A stretch of 11,669 nt of DNA from an uncultured Chromatiaceae bacterium (GTDB lineage Bacteria; Pseudomonadota; Gammaproteobacteria; Enterobacterales; Alteromonadaceae). The position numbers and the translations under genes are program-made. The stretch is taken from contig CAMLSF010000117.1 in the NCBI GenBank assembly GCA_946482615.1, positions 1-11,669 on the forward strand. The letters are read 5' to 3'. Below, one piece after another: positions 1 through 6,811 of this stretch (positions are counted from its first letter, which is position 1; each line of letters begins with the position of its first letter). The notes below the pieces were generated by a model. That model had not been told where the DNA came from and ran no database searches. It was given only the letters and a program-made list of their open reading frames with translations.

Positions 1-103
1 TGGCACCAGCCTCTGCAAGAGTTTTCACCACTGCAGCGCCAAGGCCCAGGGTGCCTCCGGTAACAACGGCCCGCAGGCCATTCAGATGAAGATCAAAGCT
101 CAT
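1..103 (-). CDS. Short-chain dehydrogenase/reductase (SDR), N-terminal fragment
   Basis: Only the first 34 codons are inside the window; the rest lies beyond the left edge. The visible residues begin MSFDLHLNGLRAVVTGG and carry the SDR dinucleotide-binding motif TGGTLGLG (residues 15-22, TGxxxGxG) straight after the first beta strand, followed by a helix rich in Ala and Val. This is the Rossmann fold of an NAD(P)-dependent oxidoreductase. The start ATG overlaps the stop of the upstream NTF2-like gene (ATGA), and a GGAG ribosome site lies 8 bases upstream inside that gene, so the two are translationally coupled. Substrate and cofactor preference cannot be read from this fragment. The family is confident; the role is unknown. 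Confidence 0.85.
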   Translation of the reverse strand, partial: MSFDLHLNGLRAVVTGGTLGLGAAVVKTLAEAGA

Positions 104-426
104 AATGTTATCTCCAGGCTAGCAATCAGGCCGCGTTCAAGGCGGAAGCGATAGGACAGAACGATCGGGCTGCCAGGGAAGTTGCCAGTGACGTTGGCGC
201 GGACCAGCTGGAAGCCATCCTCCTGCTCAATAGCAAAGGGCACGCTCGTCGCCTTGTATTTGGCCGATGCCTCAGCCATAAAGGTCTTGATGGCGTTGAT
301 CCCTGTGTAGGTATGACCGACATCCTTCATAACGGCTTGCGCCGTGAAGCAATGCGCCAAGGCTTCAGGCTTGTGTTCAGCTGCGAAATACGCAGCAATG
401 GGTTCGGGCAAAGTTAAAGCAGACAT
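100..426 (-). CDS. NTF2-like / SnoaL-like small protein
   Basis: A 108-residue protein of the size of a single NTF2-like alpha+beta cone. It starts with an amphipathic helix (LPEPIAAYFAAEHKPEALAHCF), then VMKDVGHTYTGINAIKTFMAE. This matches the family's usual helix, 'D' and 'hxGxxAIxxfh' arrangement. It ends in alternating strands finishing SYRFRLERGLIASLEITL, like the 'F.l.dGkI..l.i' end of SnoaL-type proteins. Such proteins are either small enzymes (isomerases, hydrolases) or non-catalytic binding partners, and no diagnostic catalytic set is visible. The start has a clear AAGGAG ribosome site 6-7 bases upstream. It is the first gene of a pair with the SDR, divergent from the LysR regulator; this trio is a common arrangement in Proteobacteria. 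The function is unknown. Confidence 0.75.
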   Translation of the reverse strand: MSALTLPEPIAAYFAAEHKPEALAHCFTAQAVMKDVGHTYTGINAIKTFMAEASAKYKATSVPFAIEQEDGFQLVRANVTGNFPGSPIVLSYRFRLERGLIASLEITL

Positions 427-449
427 GATGAACTCCTTAGTTGGGACAG

Positions 450-483
450 TTCACACTATGCGCCCTTGCATTACCTTAGTGAA
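450..483. promoter_or_regulatory. Divergent promoter region with inverted repeat, candidate LysR operator
   Basis: The 98-base gap between the divergent genes holds an inverted repeat with arms TTCAC (450-454) and GTGAA (479-483); CACTA (454-458) and TAGTG (477-481) pair as well. The arms cover a plausible minus-strand promoter for the NTF2/SDR pair: -35 TTCACT (483-478), 17 bases, -10 CATAGT (460-455). A weaker plus-strand promoter for the regulator is possible: TTGCAT (466-471), 17 bases, CACAAT (489-494). LysR-type proteins usually bind imperfect dyads in such shared regions. The spacing here is wider than a minimal T-N11-A box, so the exact site is a guess. Confidence 0.35.
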
Positions 484-524
484 TACAGCACAATCAGGAT
501 GGGTTATGTAGGAAATAATATATA

Positions 525-1436
525 ATGCGTGGATCCGATTTTGCTGAGCTTAAGGCCTTTGTCGCTGTCGTAGAGCGTCAGAGCTTTGCCAGGGCTGCAG
601 AGCACCTGGGCCTGTCACCCTCAGCTCTTAGTCAGACCATCCGACAGCTGGAAGGCCGCATAGGCGCTCGTCTTCTGAATCGTACCACCCGAAGTGTTGC
701 CCCCTCGGCCAGTGGCGAGCAGCTTTATATGCGTATAGCTCCATTGTTTCGGGAAATAACAAATGCTGTTGCTGATGTCAGTGAAGCTACGGGACAGGTC
801 AGCGGCACACTTCGTATCAACACGCTGGGGATAGCTGCAAGAACTATCATTGCGCCCAGGCTTGCACGCTTCCATCAAGTACACCCTGAGGTGATTCTCG
901 ATATTGTTGTCGACGACTCACTGACTGATATTGTTGCTGGCCGCTTTGATGCGGGCATTCGTGTTGGAGGAAAGCTGGAGAAAGATATGGTTGCAGTCCG
1001 GCTCACACCAGATCTGAACATGGTTGCTGTAGCATCCCCGGACTACCTGGCGCGTTGGGGCACACCGAAATCACCTGCCGAATTACATCAGCATCAATGC
1101 ATTAACTGGCGGCTACAAATGGACGGCAGGCATTACCGCTGGGAATTTCATAAACAAGGACAACGACTGGAAATCGCGGTGGAAGGCCCTGTTGTGACCA
1201 ATCATGCCGACATCGGCATTGCTGCTGCACTAAACGGGCTCGGCATCGCCTATCACTTTGAGCGGGATGGCGTGGCTGAGCTTTTGGCACAGGGCCTGTT
1301 GGTTCAGGTCCTCGCGGACTGGTCTATTTCCCGCCCCGGGCTCTTCCTCTACTATCCGAGCAGACAACATAGACCGGCCTTGCTCGGTGCCTTTATCGAC
1401 TGTCTATTGGATAGAAAACCCTTCGATCAACTTTAG
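525..1436 (+). CDS. LysR-family transcriptional regulator
   Basis: A 303-residue protein, the usual LysR length. Residues 5-64 form the winged helix-turn-helix: FAELKAFVAVVERQSFARAA, then HLGLSPSALSQTIRQLE (recognition helix) and GARLLNRTTRSVAPSASGE. A linker helix follows, and residues 90-298 form the two-lobed effector domain, beginning SGTLRINTLG and containing the late-domain signature DIGIAAALNGLGIAY (229-243). It diverges from the NTF2/SDR pair and most likely controls it, and perhaps itself, in response to a small molecule that cannot be predicted. The start has an AGGA site about 11 bases upstream. Base composition is GC-rich compared with genes to the right (34 of 60 bases GC in line 541-600). 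The family is certain; target and effector are inferred or unknown. Confidence 0.93.
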   Translation: MRGSDFAELKAFVAVVERQSFARAAEHLGLSPSALSQTIRQLEGRIGARLLNRTTRSVAPSASGEQLYMRIAPLFREITNAVADVSEATGQVSGTLRINTLGIAARTIIAPRLARFHQVHPEVILDIVVDDSLTDIVAGRFDAGIRVGGKLEKDMVAVRLTPDLNMVAVASPDYLARWGTPKSPAELHQHQCINWRLQMDGRHYRWEFHKQGQRLEIAVEGPVVTNHADIGIAAALNGLGIAYHFERDGVAELLAQGLLVQVLADWSISRPGLFLYYPSRQHRPALLGAFIDCLLDRKPFDQL

Positions 1437-1528
1437 ACTCCGGGTGGTTTTACACTCACTTCGTGCCCGCGCTGGGCCAGCCTTAAGCTTTTAAAAAATG
1501 CGTCCTGCACTTTCTTGATATTGATACC

Positions 1529-1553
1529 AAAAGGGCGGGTACAAAACCCGCCC
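1529..1553 (-). terminator. Rho-independent terminator of the M61 peptidase gene
   Basis: A perfect 8-base-pair stem GGGCGGGT/ACCCGCCC (1533-1540 and 1546-1553) with a 5-base loop. Read on the minus strand, it is followed by TTTT (1532-1529), and it begins 10 bases past the peptidase stop codon. On the plus strand only CACTATTT follows, so it is mainly a minus-strand terminator. It may still act as a weak stop for the convergent LysR gene, which shows no clear terminator of its own in 1437-1532. Confidence 0.8.
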
Positions 1554-1563
1554 CACTATTTCC

Positions 1564-3330
1564 CTATAAATCCACACCCAACCAGGCCTTATGCATAGCT
1601 TTTTGCTCTCGGCCCGGTTTCGCAACAGGCACAACTTTGCCTGCTCCTTTGGCCTGATCAGCCAACAACAGCGGCTGATGCTGTAATCGGCCCTGGCGGA
1701 AGTAACTGATTTGCACTTTGTCGCCCGCTTTGAAATCTTTTAAGCGCTCAGCCAAATCGGCTTTTAGTTGTAAAGAGTTAACTGCCACTATCAAATCTTC
1801 AGAGGTAAAACCTGCCTTCCAGGCCGGACTGTCACGTTCTACCTTTTTAACCAGCGCAAAACCTGCTTTGTTTTCAGCTGTGACACCAGAAAAAACTTCA
1901 CGTTCTTTAGCTTGTTGCCACTGTAAACCAAAACTGGCTAACAACTTTTCGATGTTAAAGTTCAGTGGCTTTTCAATTTGCTGCTGCCACCATGAGTTTT
2001 GATCTTCGCCAGTCAGTTCTGAGGCTATAGCAATCACGTCTTTAGCAGTAAAAGCTGTGGTTTTGCCAAAACGCTGATAGAGCTGATTGTGCAGTTCGCG
2101 GTAGCTGGCTTTACGGCCCGACTGTTTTAAAATCAGTTCGTCCATCAGCCAACTGGCGATATAACCTTCAGTGTAAATATTCACACCAAAGTTGGTGCCA
2201 TGATCACCACCTAAACTGATCCAGCTGTCAAAACTGCTTTCAGATACCGACTGCACCAAACGGCCGGGCGTATGAGCAAACTTATCCAGCCGTTTTGCCA
2301 GGTCAGCGTAAAACTCTTCTTTGGTCATTAAACCAGCCCTTAATAACAGCTGATTCTGGAAATAACTGGTGGACCCTTCAGAAATCCACAACAACTTGCT
2401 GTAGTTCGGATTCAGATAGTCATAAGGTACTAATTCGGCAGGACGGTAGGCTTTTACGTTCCAGGTATGCACCAACTCGTGAGAAGCCGTACTTAAAAAC
2501 GCCAGATAGTCTTCTCTTTTGCCGAAGCTAAATCTGTCTCTTTGGATCACTGTAGAATTTAAGTGCTCGGTCGCACCACGGGCACCATCAGTGGCATGCA
2601 CAATAAAGACATAACGCTGATAAGGATAACCCTGCCAGATGGCGTCGGTTTGCTGCACCAGCTTTTCTAAGTCTTTTTGCATCTGGCTGGCGTTGTAGTT
2701 GCCTTCGCCCCAAATCACCAGCTCATAATCACGGCCATCGGCGCTAAAAGTTAAATGCTGATTTATACCGGTCTCAATAGGAGAATCCGCCAACACATCA
2801 TAATTTGCCGCAACAAACTGATGTTCGTTATCGCCTTTGTTCATACCGGAAAACGAGCGCCAGCCCTTTGGAACGTGTAACTGCACTTTTACCGCTTCAG
2901 ATTTTTGCTGATGGCTGAACATCAAAAATGCGCTGGAGTTGATATAGGCATGGGTTTCATCAATATGGCGGGTGCGTTCCCCAAGTTCATTGGCGTAGAC
3001 AGTATACTGCACTATGACTTTGCCAGTGCTTACAGGCTCTAATGTCCAGCTGCTTTTTTCGGTCTTTTGCCAGTTGATCGCTTTACCCTGTGCATCCATA
3101 GCACTAAAACCAGTCACACCTTTGGCTAAATCCAGAATTTGATATTTGCCACTGCGCCAGGCTGGCAGCATTAAAGTCAGAGGTTTTGCCTCTGTCACCT
3201 GAAACTCAGCACGAACTTGTGCCAGATGATGTTGTGGTTCAGTGATACTAATTTGGTAGTTCACCTCCGCCCAGCTGGATGCCGATCCGCTTATTATGAT
3301 CAACGCAAAAAAAACTTTCAGAAATTTCAC
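1564..3330 (-). CDS. Secreted M61-family metallopeptidase with C-terminal PDZ domain
   Basis: A zinc peptidase of MEROPS family M61 (glycyl aminopeptidase type), 588 residues from the chosen start. It begins with a signal peptide: KFLK, a hydrophobic stretch VFFALIII, and likely cleavage after SASSWA (residue 21), so it is periplasmic or surface-exposed. An N-terminal beta domain covers about 22-190. The catalytic domain shows GATEHLNST (252-260), the zinc site HELVHTWN (284-291) and the third ligand Glu318 in WISEGST. A PDZ-like domain covers about 484-560 (KAGFALVKKVERDSPAWKAG, then DLIVAVN). I chose GTG at 3330 because GGAGGT lies 6 bases upstream. The longer ATG frame from 3390 would put 20 extra hydrophobic residues before the signal peptide and would overrun that ribosome site. 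It is a monocistronic unit. The family is sure; the substrate is unknown. Confidence 0.93.
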   Translation of the reverse strand: MKFLKVFFALIIISGSASSWAEVNYQISITEPQHHLAQVRAEFQVTEAKPLTLMLPAWRSGKYQILDLAKGVTGFSAMDAQGKAINWQKTEKSSWTLEPVSTGKVIVQYTVYANELGERTRHIDETHAYINSSAFLMFSHQQKSEAVKVQLHVPKGWRSFSGMNKGDNEHQFVAANYDVLADSPIETGINQHLTFSADGRDYELVIWGEGNYNASQMQKDLEKLVQQTDAIWQGYPYQRYVFIVHATDGARGATEHLNSTVIQRDRFSFGKREDYLAFLSTASHELVHTWNVKAYRPAELVPYDYLNPNYSKLLWISEGSTSYFQNQLLLRAGLMTKEEFYADLAKRLDKFAHTPGRLVQSVSESSFDSWISLGGDHGTNFGVNIYTEGYIASWLMDELILKQSGRKASYRELHNQLYQRFGKTTAFTAKDVIAIASELTGEDQNSWWQQQIEKPLNFNIEKLLASFGLQWQQAKEREVFSGVTAENKAGFALVKKVERDSPAWKAGFTSEDLIVAVNSLQLKADLAERLKDFKAGDKVQISYFRQGRLQHQPLLLADQAKGAGKVVPVAKPGREQKAMHKAWLGVDL

Positions 3331-3362
3331 GCCATTACCTCCAAAACCAAAAATGAAAAACA

Positions 3363-3422
3363 ACCATAATTTCAAACAAATAGCGAACAAAACTCTGTAA
3401 GCAGTTAAATTTAAGCGATCAA
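3363..3422 (-). promoter_or_regulatory. Candidate promoter of the M61 peptidase
   Basis: Two weak minus-strand options lie upstream of the peptidase: TTGATC (3422-3417) with TACAGA (3399-3394), spacing 17; or TTGTTC (3390-3385) with TATGGT (3368-3363), spacing 16. The surrounding DNA is AT-rich and includes the palindrome TTAAATTTAA (3405-3414). Neither match is strong and I cannot choose between them. Confidence 0.25.
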
Positions 3423-3459
3423 ATTTCTGTAACTCATTTCGTACTATTACATTTTAACT

Positions 3460-3488
3460 TTTACTTTCCGATCAAATTCTGTTCTAAT
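3460..3488 (+). promoter_or_regulatory. Sigma70-type promoter with extended -10 for a small transcript
   Basis: TTTACT (3460-3465, 4 of 6 to consensus), 17 bases, then TCTAAT (3483-3488, 5 of 6) preceded by TG at 3480-3481, which makes an extended -10. Transcription should start near 3495. The next full gene (diguanylate cyclase) is separated from this promoter by a strong terminator at 3641-3666, so the promoter most likely serves a short transcript inside the gap. Confidence 0.5.
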
Positions 3489-3543
3489 GCATAGCGTCCT
3501 GACAGGGACACTCTTATTAACTTCAGACTCTAAGTGAACAAAG

Positions 3544-3606
3544 ATGAACTATCTGACCTCTGCTGAAGAACAAAGCTGGTTACCTTACTATTTAACCAAA
3601 AAGTAA
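3544..3606 (+). CDS. Possible 20-residue small protein (hypothetical)
   Basis: ATG to TAA encodes MNYLTSAEEQSWLPYYLTKK. A weak ribosome site AAGTGA (3532-3537) lies 6 bases upstream. The ORF sits in the middle of a short predicted transcript with its own promoter and terminator, which is the main reason to list it. The peptide is aromatic-rich with a Lys-Lys end, and it has no signal peptide and no membrane segment. ORFs this short arise by chance, and I recognise no homolog. It could equally be meaningless inside an sRNA. Confidence 0.25.
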   Translation: MNYLTSAEEQSWLPYYLTKK

Positions 3607-3640
3607 CCACAAAAAAATACCCTACATAATTGCTGATCTA

Positions 3641-3666
3641 AAGCGGACTTTTTAGTCCGCTTTTTT
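3641..3666 (+). terminator. Strong rho-independent terminator
   Basis: A 9-base-pair stem AAGCGGACT/AGTCCGCTT (3641-3649 and 3654-3662) with a TTTT loop, followed by a T-run up to 3666. It is oriented for plus-strand transcripts. It ends the small unit starting near 3495 and insulates the diguanylate cyclase gene from it. Confidence 0.85.
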
Positions 3667-3710
3667 CATTTCGTACCAGATTCTGCTGTCGCTTTTATCA
3701 TTATTACAGA

Positions 3711-3716
3711 TATACT
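3711..3716 (+). promoter_or_regulatory. Candidate -10 box of the diguanylate cyclase gene
   Basis: TATACT matches the -10 consensus at 5 of 6 positions. It lies between the upstream terminator and the cyclase start, giving a leader of about 27 bases. The -35 is poor (CTGTCG at 3686-3691, spacing 19), so an activator may be needed. Confidence 0.4.
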
Positions 3717-3749
3717 TAGGCCAAACCGAGCGGGTTTTGTACCTTGGGA

Positions 3750-5312
3750 ATGATTCTGGTGGCCGAACAGCAAAGTGATGTAAAGCAACAGCTGGCAAAT
3801 GCAGTTAAAGCACGTAAACAGCTGGAAGATACCTACGAAAGTCAGTTTAAAATCCTGTCTCAATTTGTCTCCAGGCTGTCTCTGGCCTGTAAAGGTATAG
3901 ATATTGAACTGGATAATAAGCTTGCCCGCCTGCGTCAGGAGTTTGCCAGGGGCACAGATCTGGAGAAAATCCTGCCTTTAGTAGAAAGCGCCGTTGAAAC
4001 ATTAAAAACTCTGGAATCCCGCCAACAGTCTGATCTGAAAAAAGCACAAAACACCTTAACTGATGCGGGTAAATTACTGCAAAAGCAAAGGGGTTTACCG
4101 GATCAATTAAGGCGGGATTTGCGGGATCTGCTAACCAAAGTAGAAGAACCTTCTGCTACTGTGCAGGCATTTTTACCTCATCTGACTCATTTAACAGAGT
4201 TGTATCAGGCCGCTTTAGCCACTAAACAGCAAAATGAGCAAGGTGATACGACAGATGACAATAAGTATCAGGCCATTTGCAAGCAAATATCTGTTGAACT
4301 GACTAACCTGCTCAGTGAACTGGCCTTTGAAGGTAAATATGGCCAGGATATAGACAAAATCCGTTTAACTTTATTGTCTGATGTCAGTATTGAAGCCCTG
4401 CTGGAATCCTGTTTACGCACTATTGAAATTATAATTGCTTCAGTAACAGACGAGCGTCAGTCAGCGCAGCATTTCCTGCTGAAACTCAATGAAGCCCTGA
4501 CCGGGGTGCAGCAGGCTGTTGTCTCTTCACTGAATACTTCAAACAGCATTAAAGAAAAAATGCTGCTGCTGAACCAGCAAATAGAGCAGCAAATCAACAA
4601 CTTAACAGCAGATACTAAATCTGCGACTTCGCTTGAACAGCTACAGTCTTTGGTCAGCACTAAACTTGGTGCTATCACTAACTCTTTACGAGAAAAAGAG
4701 CAGTTAGAAAAAGACGAGCGTGAGTTAATGCTGACAACATTGCGCCATATGGAATCCCGTCTGGCTGATTTAGAGCAGGAAGCACTGCAATTTAAAAAAC
4801 GTCTGGCAGAGCAGAAATTCAGAAGCTTACAGGATGCCTTAACAGAGCTGCCAAACAGGGCAGCCTTTGATGAACGTTTTGAGCTGGAAATCCGCCGCGC
4901 TCAACGTTATGGTAAACCTCTGGCTATAGCTTTGGCTGATGTGGATCACTTTAAGCAAATCAACGACAACTACGGCCATAGTGCTGGTGATAAAACCTTA
5001 AAGGTGATAGCTCAGGCTCTAAAACAGAGCTTACGTGAAACCGACTTTATTGCCCGTTATGGTGGCGAAGAATTTATTATTTTGTTCCCGGAAACACATT
5101 TAGCTGAACTTAAACAGCCTTTGAACAATCTGAAAGAAAGGATCAAGAAAATCCCGTTTAAATTCAAAGATCAAAACGTTCCCATTTCAATTTCTTTTGG
5201 TGCGACAGAACTTAAAAGCTCCGACAGTAACAGAGCAGCTTTTGACCGTGCAGACGAAGCTTTATATGAAGCTAAACGTGCAGGCAGGGATTTAGTCGTA
5301 CTGAAAAGCTAA
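3750..5312 (+). CDS. GGDEF diguanylate cyclase with a long helical N-terminus
   Basis: It should make c-di-GMP from two GTP. Numbered from ATG 3750 (520 residues), the C-terminal 160 residues are a complete GGDEF domain: DALTELPNRAAFDERF (362-377), metal-binding Asp397 in ADVDHFKQIND, active-site GGEEF (438-442), and the product-inhibition site RETD (429-432) exactly five residues before it, so feedback inhibition is expected. The first 310 residues are predicted helical, with no transmembrane segment and no known sensor domain that I recognise. A Glu/Lys/Gln-rich coiled coil (about 312-358) leads into the catalytic domain. The protein is therefore cytoplasmic. The start is uncertain: TTG 3744, ATG 3750 and GTG 3759 are all in frame after the stop at 3717. 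GTG 3759 has the best-placed GGGA (9 bases upstream), while ATG 3750 lacks a good site. The signal it senses is unknown. Confidence 0.92.
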   Translation: MILVAEQQSDVKQQLANAVKARKQLEDTYESQFKILSQFVSRLSLACKGIDIELDNKLARLRQEFARGTDLEKILPLVESAVETLKTLESRQQSDLKKAQNTLTDAGKLLQKQRGLPDQLRRDLRDLLTKVEEPSATVQAFLPHLTHLTELYQAALATKQQNEQGDTTDDNKYQAICKQISVELTNLLSELAFEGKYGQDIDKIRLTLLSDVSIEALLESCLRTIEIIIASVTDERQSAQHFLLKLNEALTGVQQAVVSSLNTSNSIKEKMLLLNQQIEQQINNLTADTKSATSLEQLQSLVSTKLGAITNSLREKEQLEKDERELMLTTLRHMESRLADLEQEALQFKKRLAEQKFRSLQDALTELPNRAAFDERFELEIRRAQRYGKPLAIALADVDHFKQINDNYGHSAGDKTLKVIAQALKQSLRETDFIARYGGEEFIILFPETHLAELKQPLNNLKERIKKIPFKFKDQNVPISISFGATELKSSDSNRAAFDRADEALYEAKRAGRDLVVLKS

Positions 5313-5421
5313 GTAACCTGAATCTGGGATGCACTGCTTGAATAAATTGGTTTATCTATCTGATTTATCAGGTTAAATATAGGGTATTCGACACTCATTA
5401 TCCCGAGTTCAGATAAAGCTT

Positions 5422-5435
5422 CGGCCACAAGGCCG
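5422..5435 (+). other. Hairpin in the ppnN leader
   Basis: CGGCC-ACAA-GGCCG forms a compact 5-bp GC stem. It ends about 7 bases before the ppnN ribosome site (AGGA, 5443-5446) and 19 bases before the ATG. There is no T-run, so it is not a terminator. It could protect the mRNA end or tune translation. Further upstream the gap 5313-5454 contains the dyad CTGAT-TT-ATCAG (5360-5371), but no convincing -35/-10 pair. Confidence 0.3.
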
Positions 5436-5454
5436 GGTCATAAGGAAGTAATCT

Positions 5455-6810
5455 ATGCATGTACAACTGAATCCTCTGGGCGCTATGGCGCTTTTATCTC
5501 AACTTGAAGTTGACCGCCTGAAAAATAACACCAGCACTGACGCTTTTACCTTGTTTCGCAATTGTTGCCTTGCAGTACTGAACGTCGGCAGTCACACCGA
5601 CAGTTCCAGTGAAATTTATGATCAGTTTAAAGACTTTGATGTGAATTTATTGGCCCGTGAACGTGGCATCAAAATTGAGCTGTTTAATCCACCTGAAAGT
5701 GCTTTTGTTGACGGTCAGATCATCCGTGGTATTCATGAGCATTTATTTGCAGTACTGCGTGACATTCTGTTTTTCCATACACAGTTGACTCATGCAAACA
5801 GGTTAGATTTACAAAAAAGCGATCATATTACTCATACTGTGTACGATATTTTGCGTAACGCCCGTGTGATAGATTCAGCCGTAGAACCTAATATGATTGT
5901 CTGCTGGGGTGGCCATTCTATTAATGAAACAGAATACAAATACACCAAAGAAGTAGGTTACCAGTTAGGTTTACGTGGCCTGGATATCTGCACTGGTTGT
6001 GGCCCGGGTGCAATGAAAGGCCCCATGAAAGGCGCAACCATTGGCCATGCCAAACAACGTAATACCAAAGGCCGTTATTTAGGTTTAACTGAGCCAAGTA
6101 TTATTGCCGCTGAGCCACCAAACCCTATAGTCAACGAGCTGGTGATCCTGCCTGATATCGAAAAACGGCTGGAAGCTTTTATCCGTGTAGCCCACGGCAT
6201 TATTATTTTTCCAGGTGGTGCCGGCACAGCAGAAGAGCTGCTGTATTTACTGGGCATTATGCTGCATGAAAAAAACAAAGATCAGAAGCTGCCGGTGATC
6301 CTGACCGGACCACAACAAAGCGCGGCTTATTTTGCTGAACTGGCTAGTTTTATTGAGCAGACCTTAGGTAAAGAAGCGCTGGATTTAATTGAGATCATCA
6401 TAGATGACCCAGCTGAAGTGGCCCGTCGTCTGAAACAAGGTTGTGCAGAAGTAAGGCAATACCGTAAGAGCTGTGGTGATGCTTACCACTTTAACTGGAC
6501 CTTACATATAGATCCGGACTTCCAGCATCCATTTGCTCCCACTCACCAGAATATGGCGTCTTTGGATCTGCATCTGGAACAGGATAAAGCCAAATTGGCT
6601 GCGCACTTACGTCGGGCTTTTTCCGGCATAGTGGCAGGTAACGTTAAAGACGAAGGGATCAGAGCCATCAAACAACATGGGCCATTTAAGCTATCAGGTG
6701 AGCCGGCCTTAATGAACCTGATGGATAAGTTGCTGCAGGCTTTTGTTGCTCAGGGCAGGATGAAGTTACCTGGTTCGAAGTATGAGCCTTGTTATCAAAT
6801 TCTGAACTGA
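5455..6810 (+). CDS. ppnN: Pyrimidine/purine-5'-monophosphate nucleosidase PpnN
   Basis: A 451-residue protein, collinear with E. coli PpnN/YgdH (454 residues) over its full length. The enzyme cleaves nucleoside 5'-monophosphates to base and ribose 5-phosphate. In E. coli it is stimulated by (p)ppGpp, linking nucleotide pools to starvation and persistence. Visible signatures are an N-terminal domain ([16 protein letters not shown]...[11 protein letters not shown]), CWGGHSIN (150-157), TGCGPGAM (180-187), the [18 protein letters not shown] stretch, and the LOG-type phosphoribohydrolase motif PGGAGTAEE (253-261) with its catalytic Glu. The C-terminal domain ends [15 protein letters not shown], as in E. 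coli. AGGA lies 8 bases before the ATG. It is the first gene of a four-gene run, with xni beginning one base after its stop. Confidence 0.96.
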   Translation: MHVQLNPLGAMALLSQLEVDRLKNNTSTDAFTLFRNCCLAVLNVGSHTDSSSEIYDQFKDFDVNLLARERGIKIELFNPPESAFVDGQIIRGIHEHLFAVLRDILFFHTQLTHANRLDLQKSDHITHTVYDILRNARVIDSAVEPNMIVCWGGHSINETEYKYTKEVGYQLGLRGLDICTGCGPGAMKGPMKGATIGHAKQRNTKGRYLGLTEPSIIAAEPPNPIVNELVILPDIEKRLEAFIRVAHGIIIFPGGAGTAEELLYLLGIMLHEKNKDQKLPVILTGPQQSAAYFAELASFIEQTLGKEALDLIEIIIDDPAEVARRLKQGCAEVRQYRKSCGDAYHFNWTLHIDPDFQHPFAPTHQNMASLDLHLEQDKAKLAAHLRRAFSGIVAGNVKDEGIRAIKQHGPFKLSGEPALMNLMDKLLQAFVAQGRMKLPGSKYEPCYQILN

Positions 6811-6811
6811 T

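Larger units (their letters stand above)
3495..3666 (+). ncRNA. Candidate small RNA or small-mRNA unit of about 170 nt
   Basis: A promoter (3460-3488) and a rho-independent terminator (3641-3666) enclose a region with no recognised gene. The predicted transcript starts with a short hairpin (GTCC/GGGAC, 3496-3509), has an A-rich middle (3606-3620) and ends in a 9-bp GC-containing stem with a U-run. This shape is typical of a trans-acting small RNA, but it also contains a 20-codon ORF (3544-3606). I do not recognise an Rfam family. The existence of a transcript is inferred from promoter and terminator alone. Confidence 0.4.

Noticed and set aside
521..526. TATAAT directly before and overlapping the LysR ATG
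   Set aside because: It matches the -10 consensus but would place the transcript start inside the coding sequence, and no -35 at proper spacing is seen. It is probably chance in AT-rich DNA.
1258..1494. 78-codon plus-strand ORF overlapping the LysR gene end
   Set aside because: It mostly reads another frame of the LysR effector domain and lacks any recognisable domain.
1437..1528. Possible LysR terminator near GCCC-GCGCT-GGGC
   Set aside because: The stem is only 4 bp and is not directly followed by a T-run. I see nothing else definable in this stretch.
2295..2531. Plus-strand ORF inside the M61 peptidase gene
   Set aside because: It is fully antisense to the zinc-site region of a clear peptidase; the protein has no family pattern.
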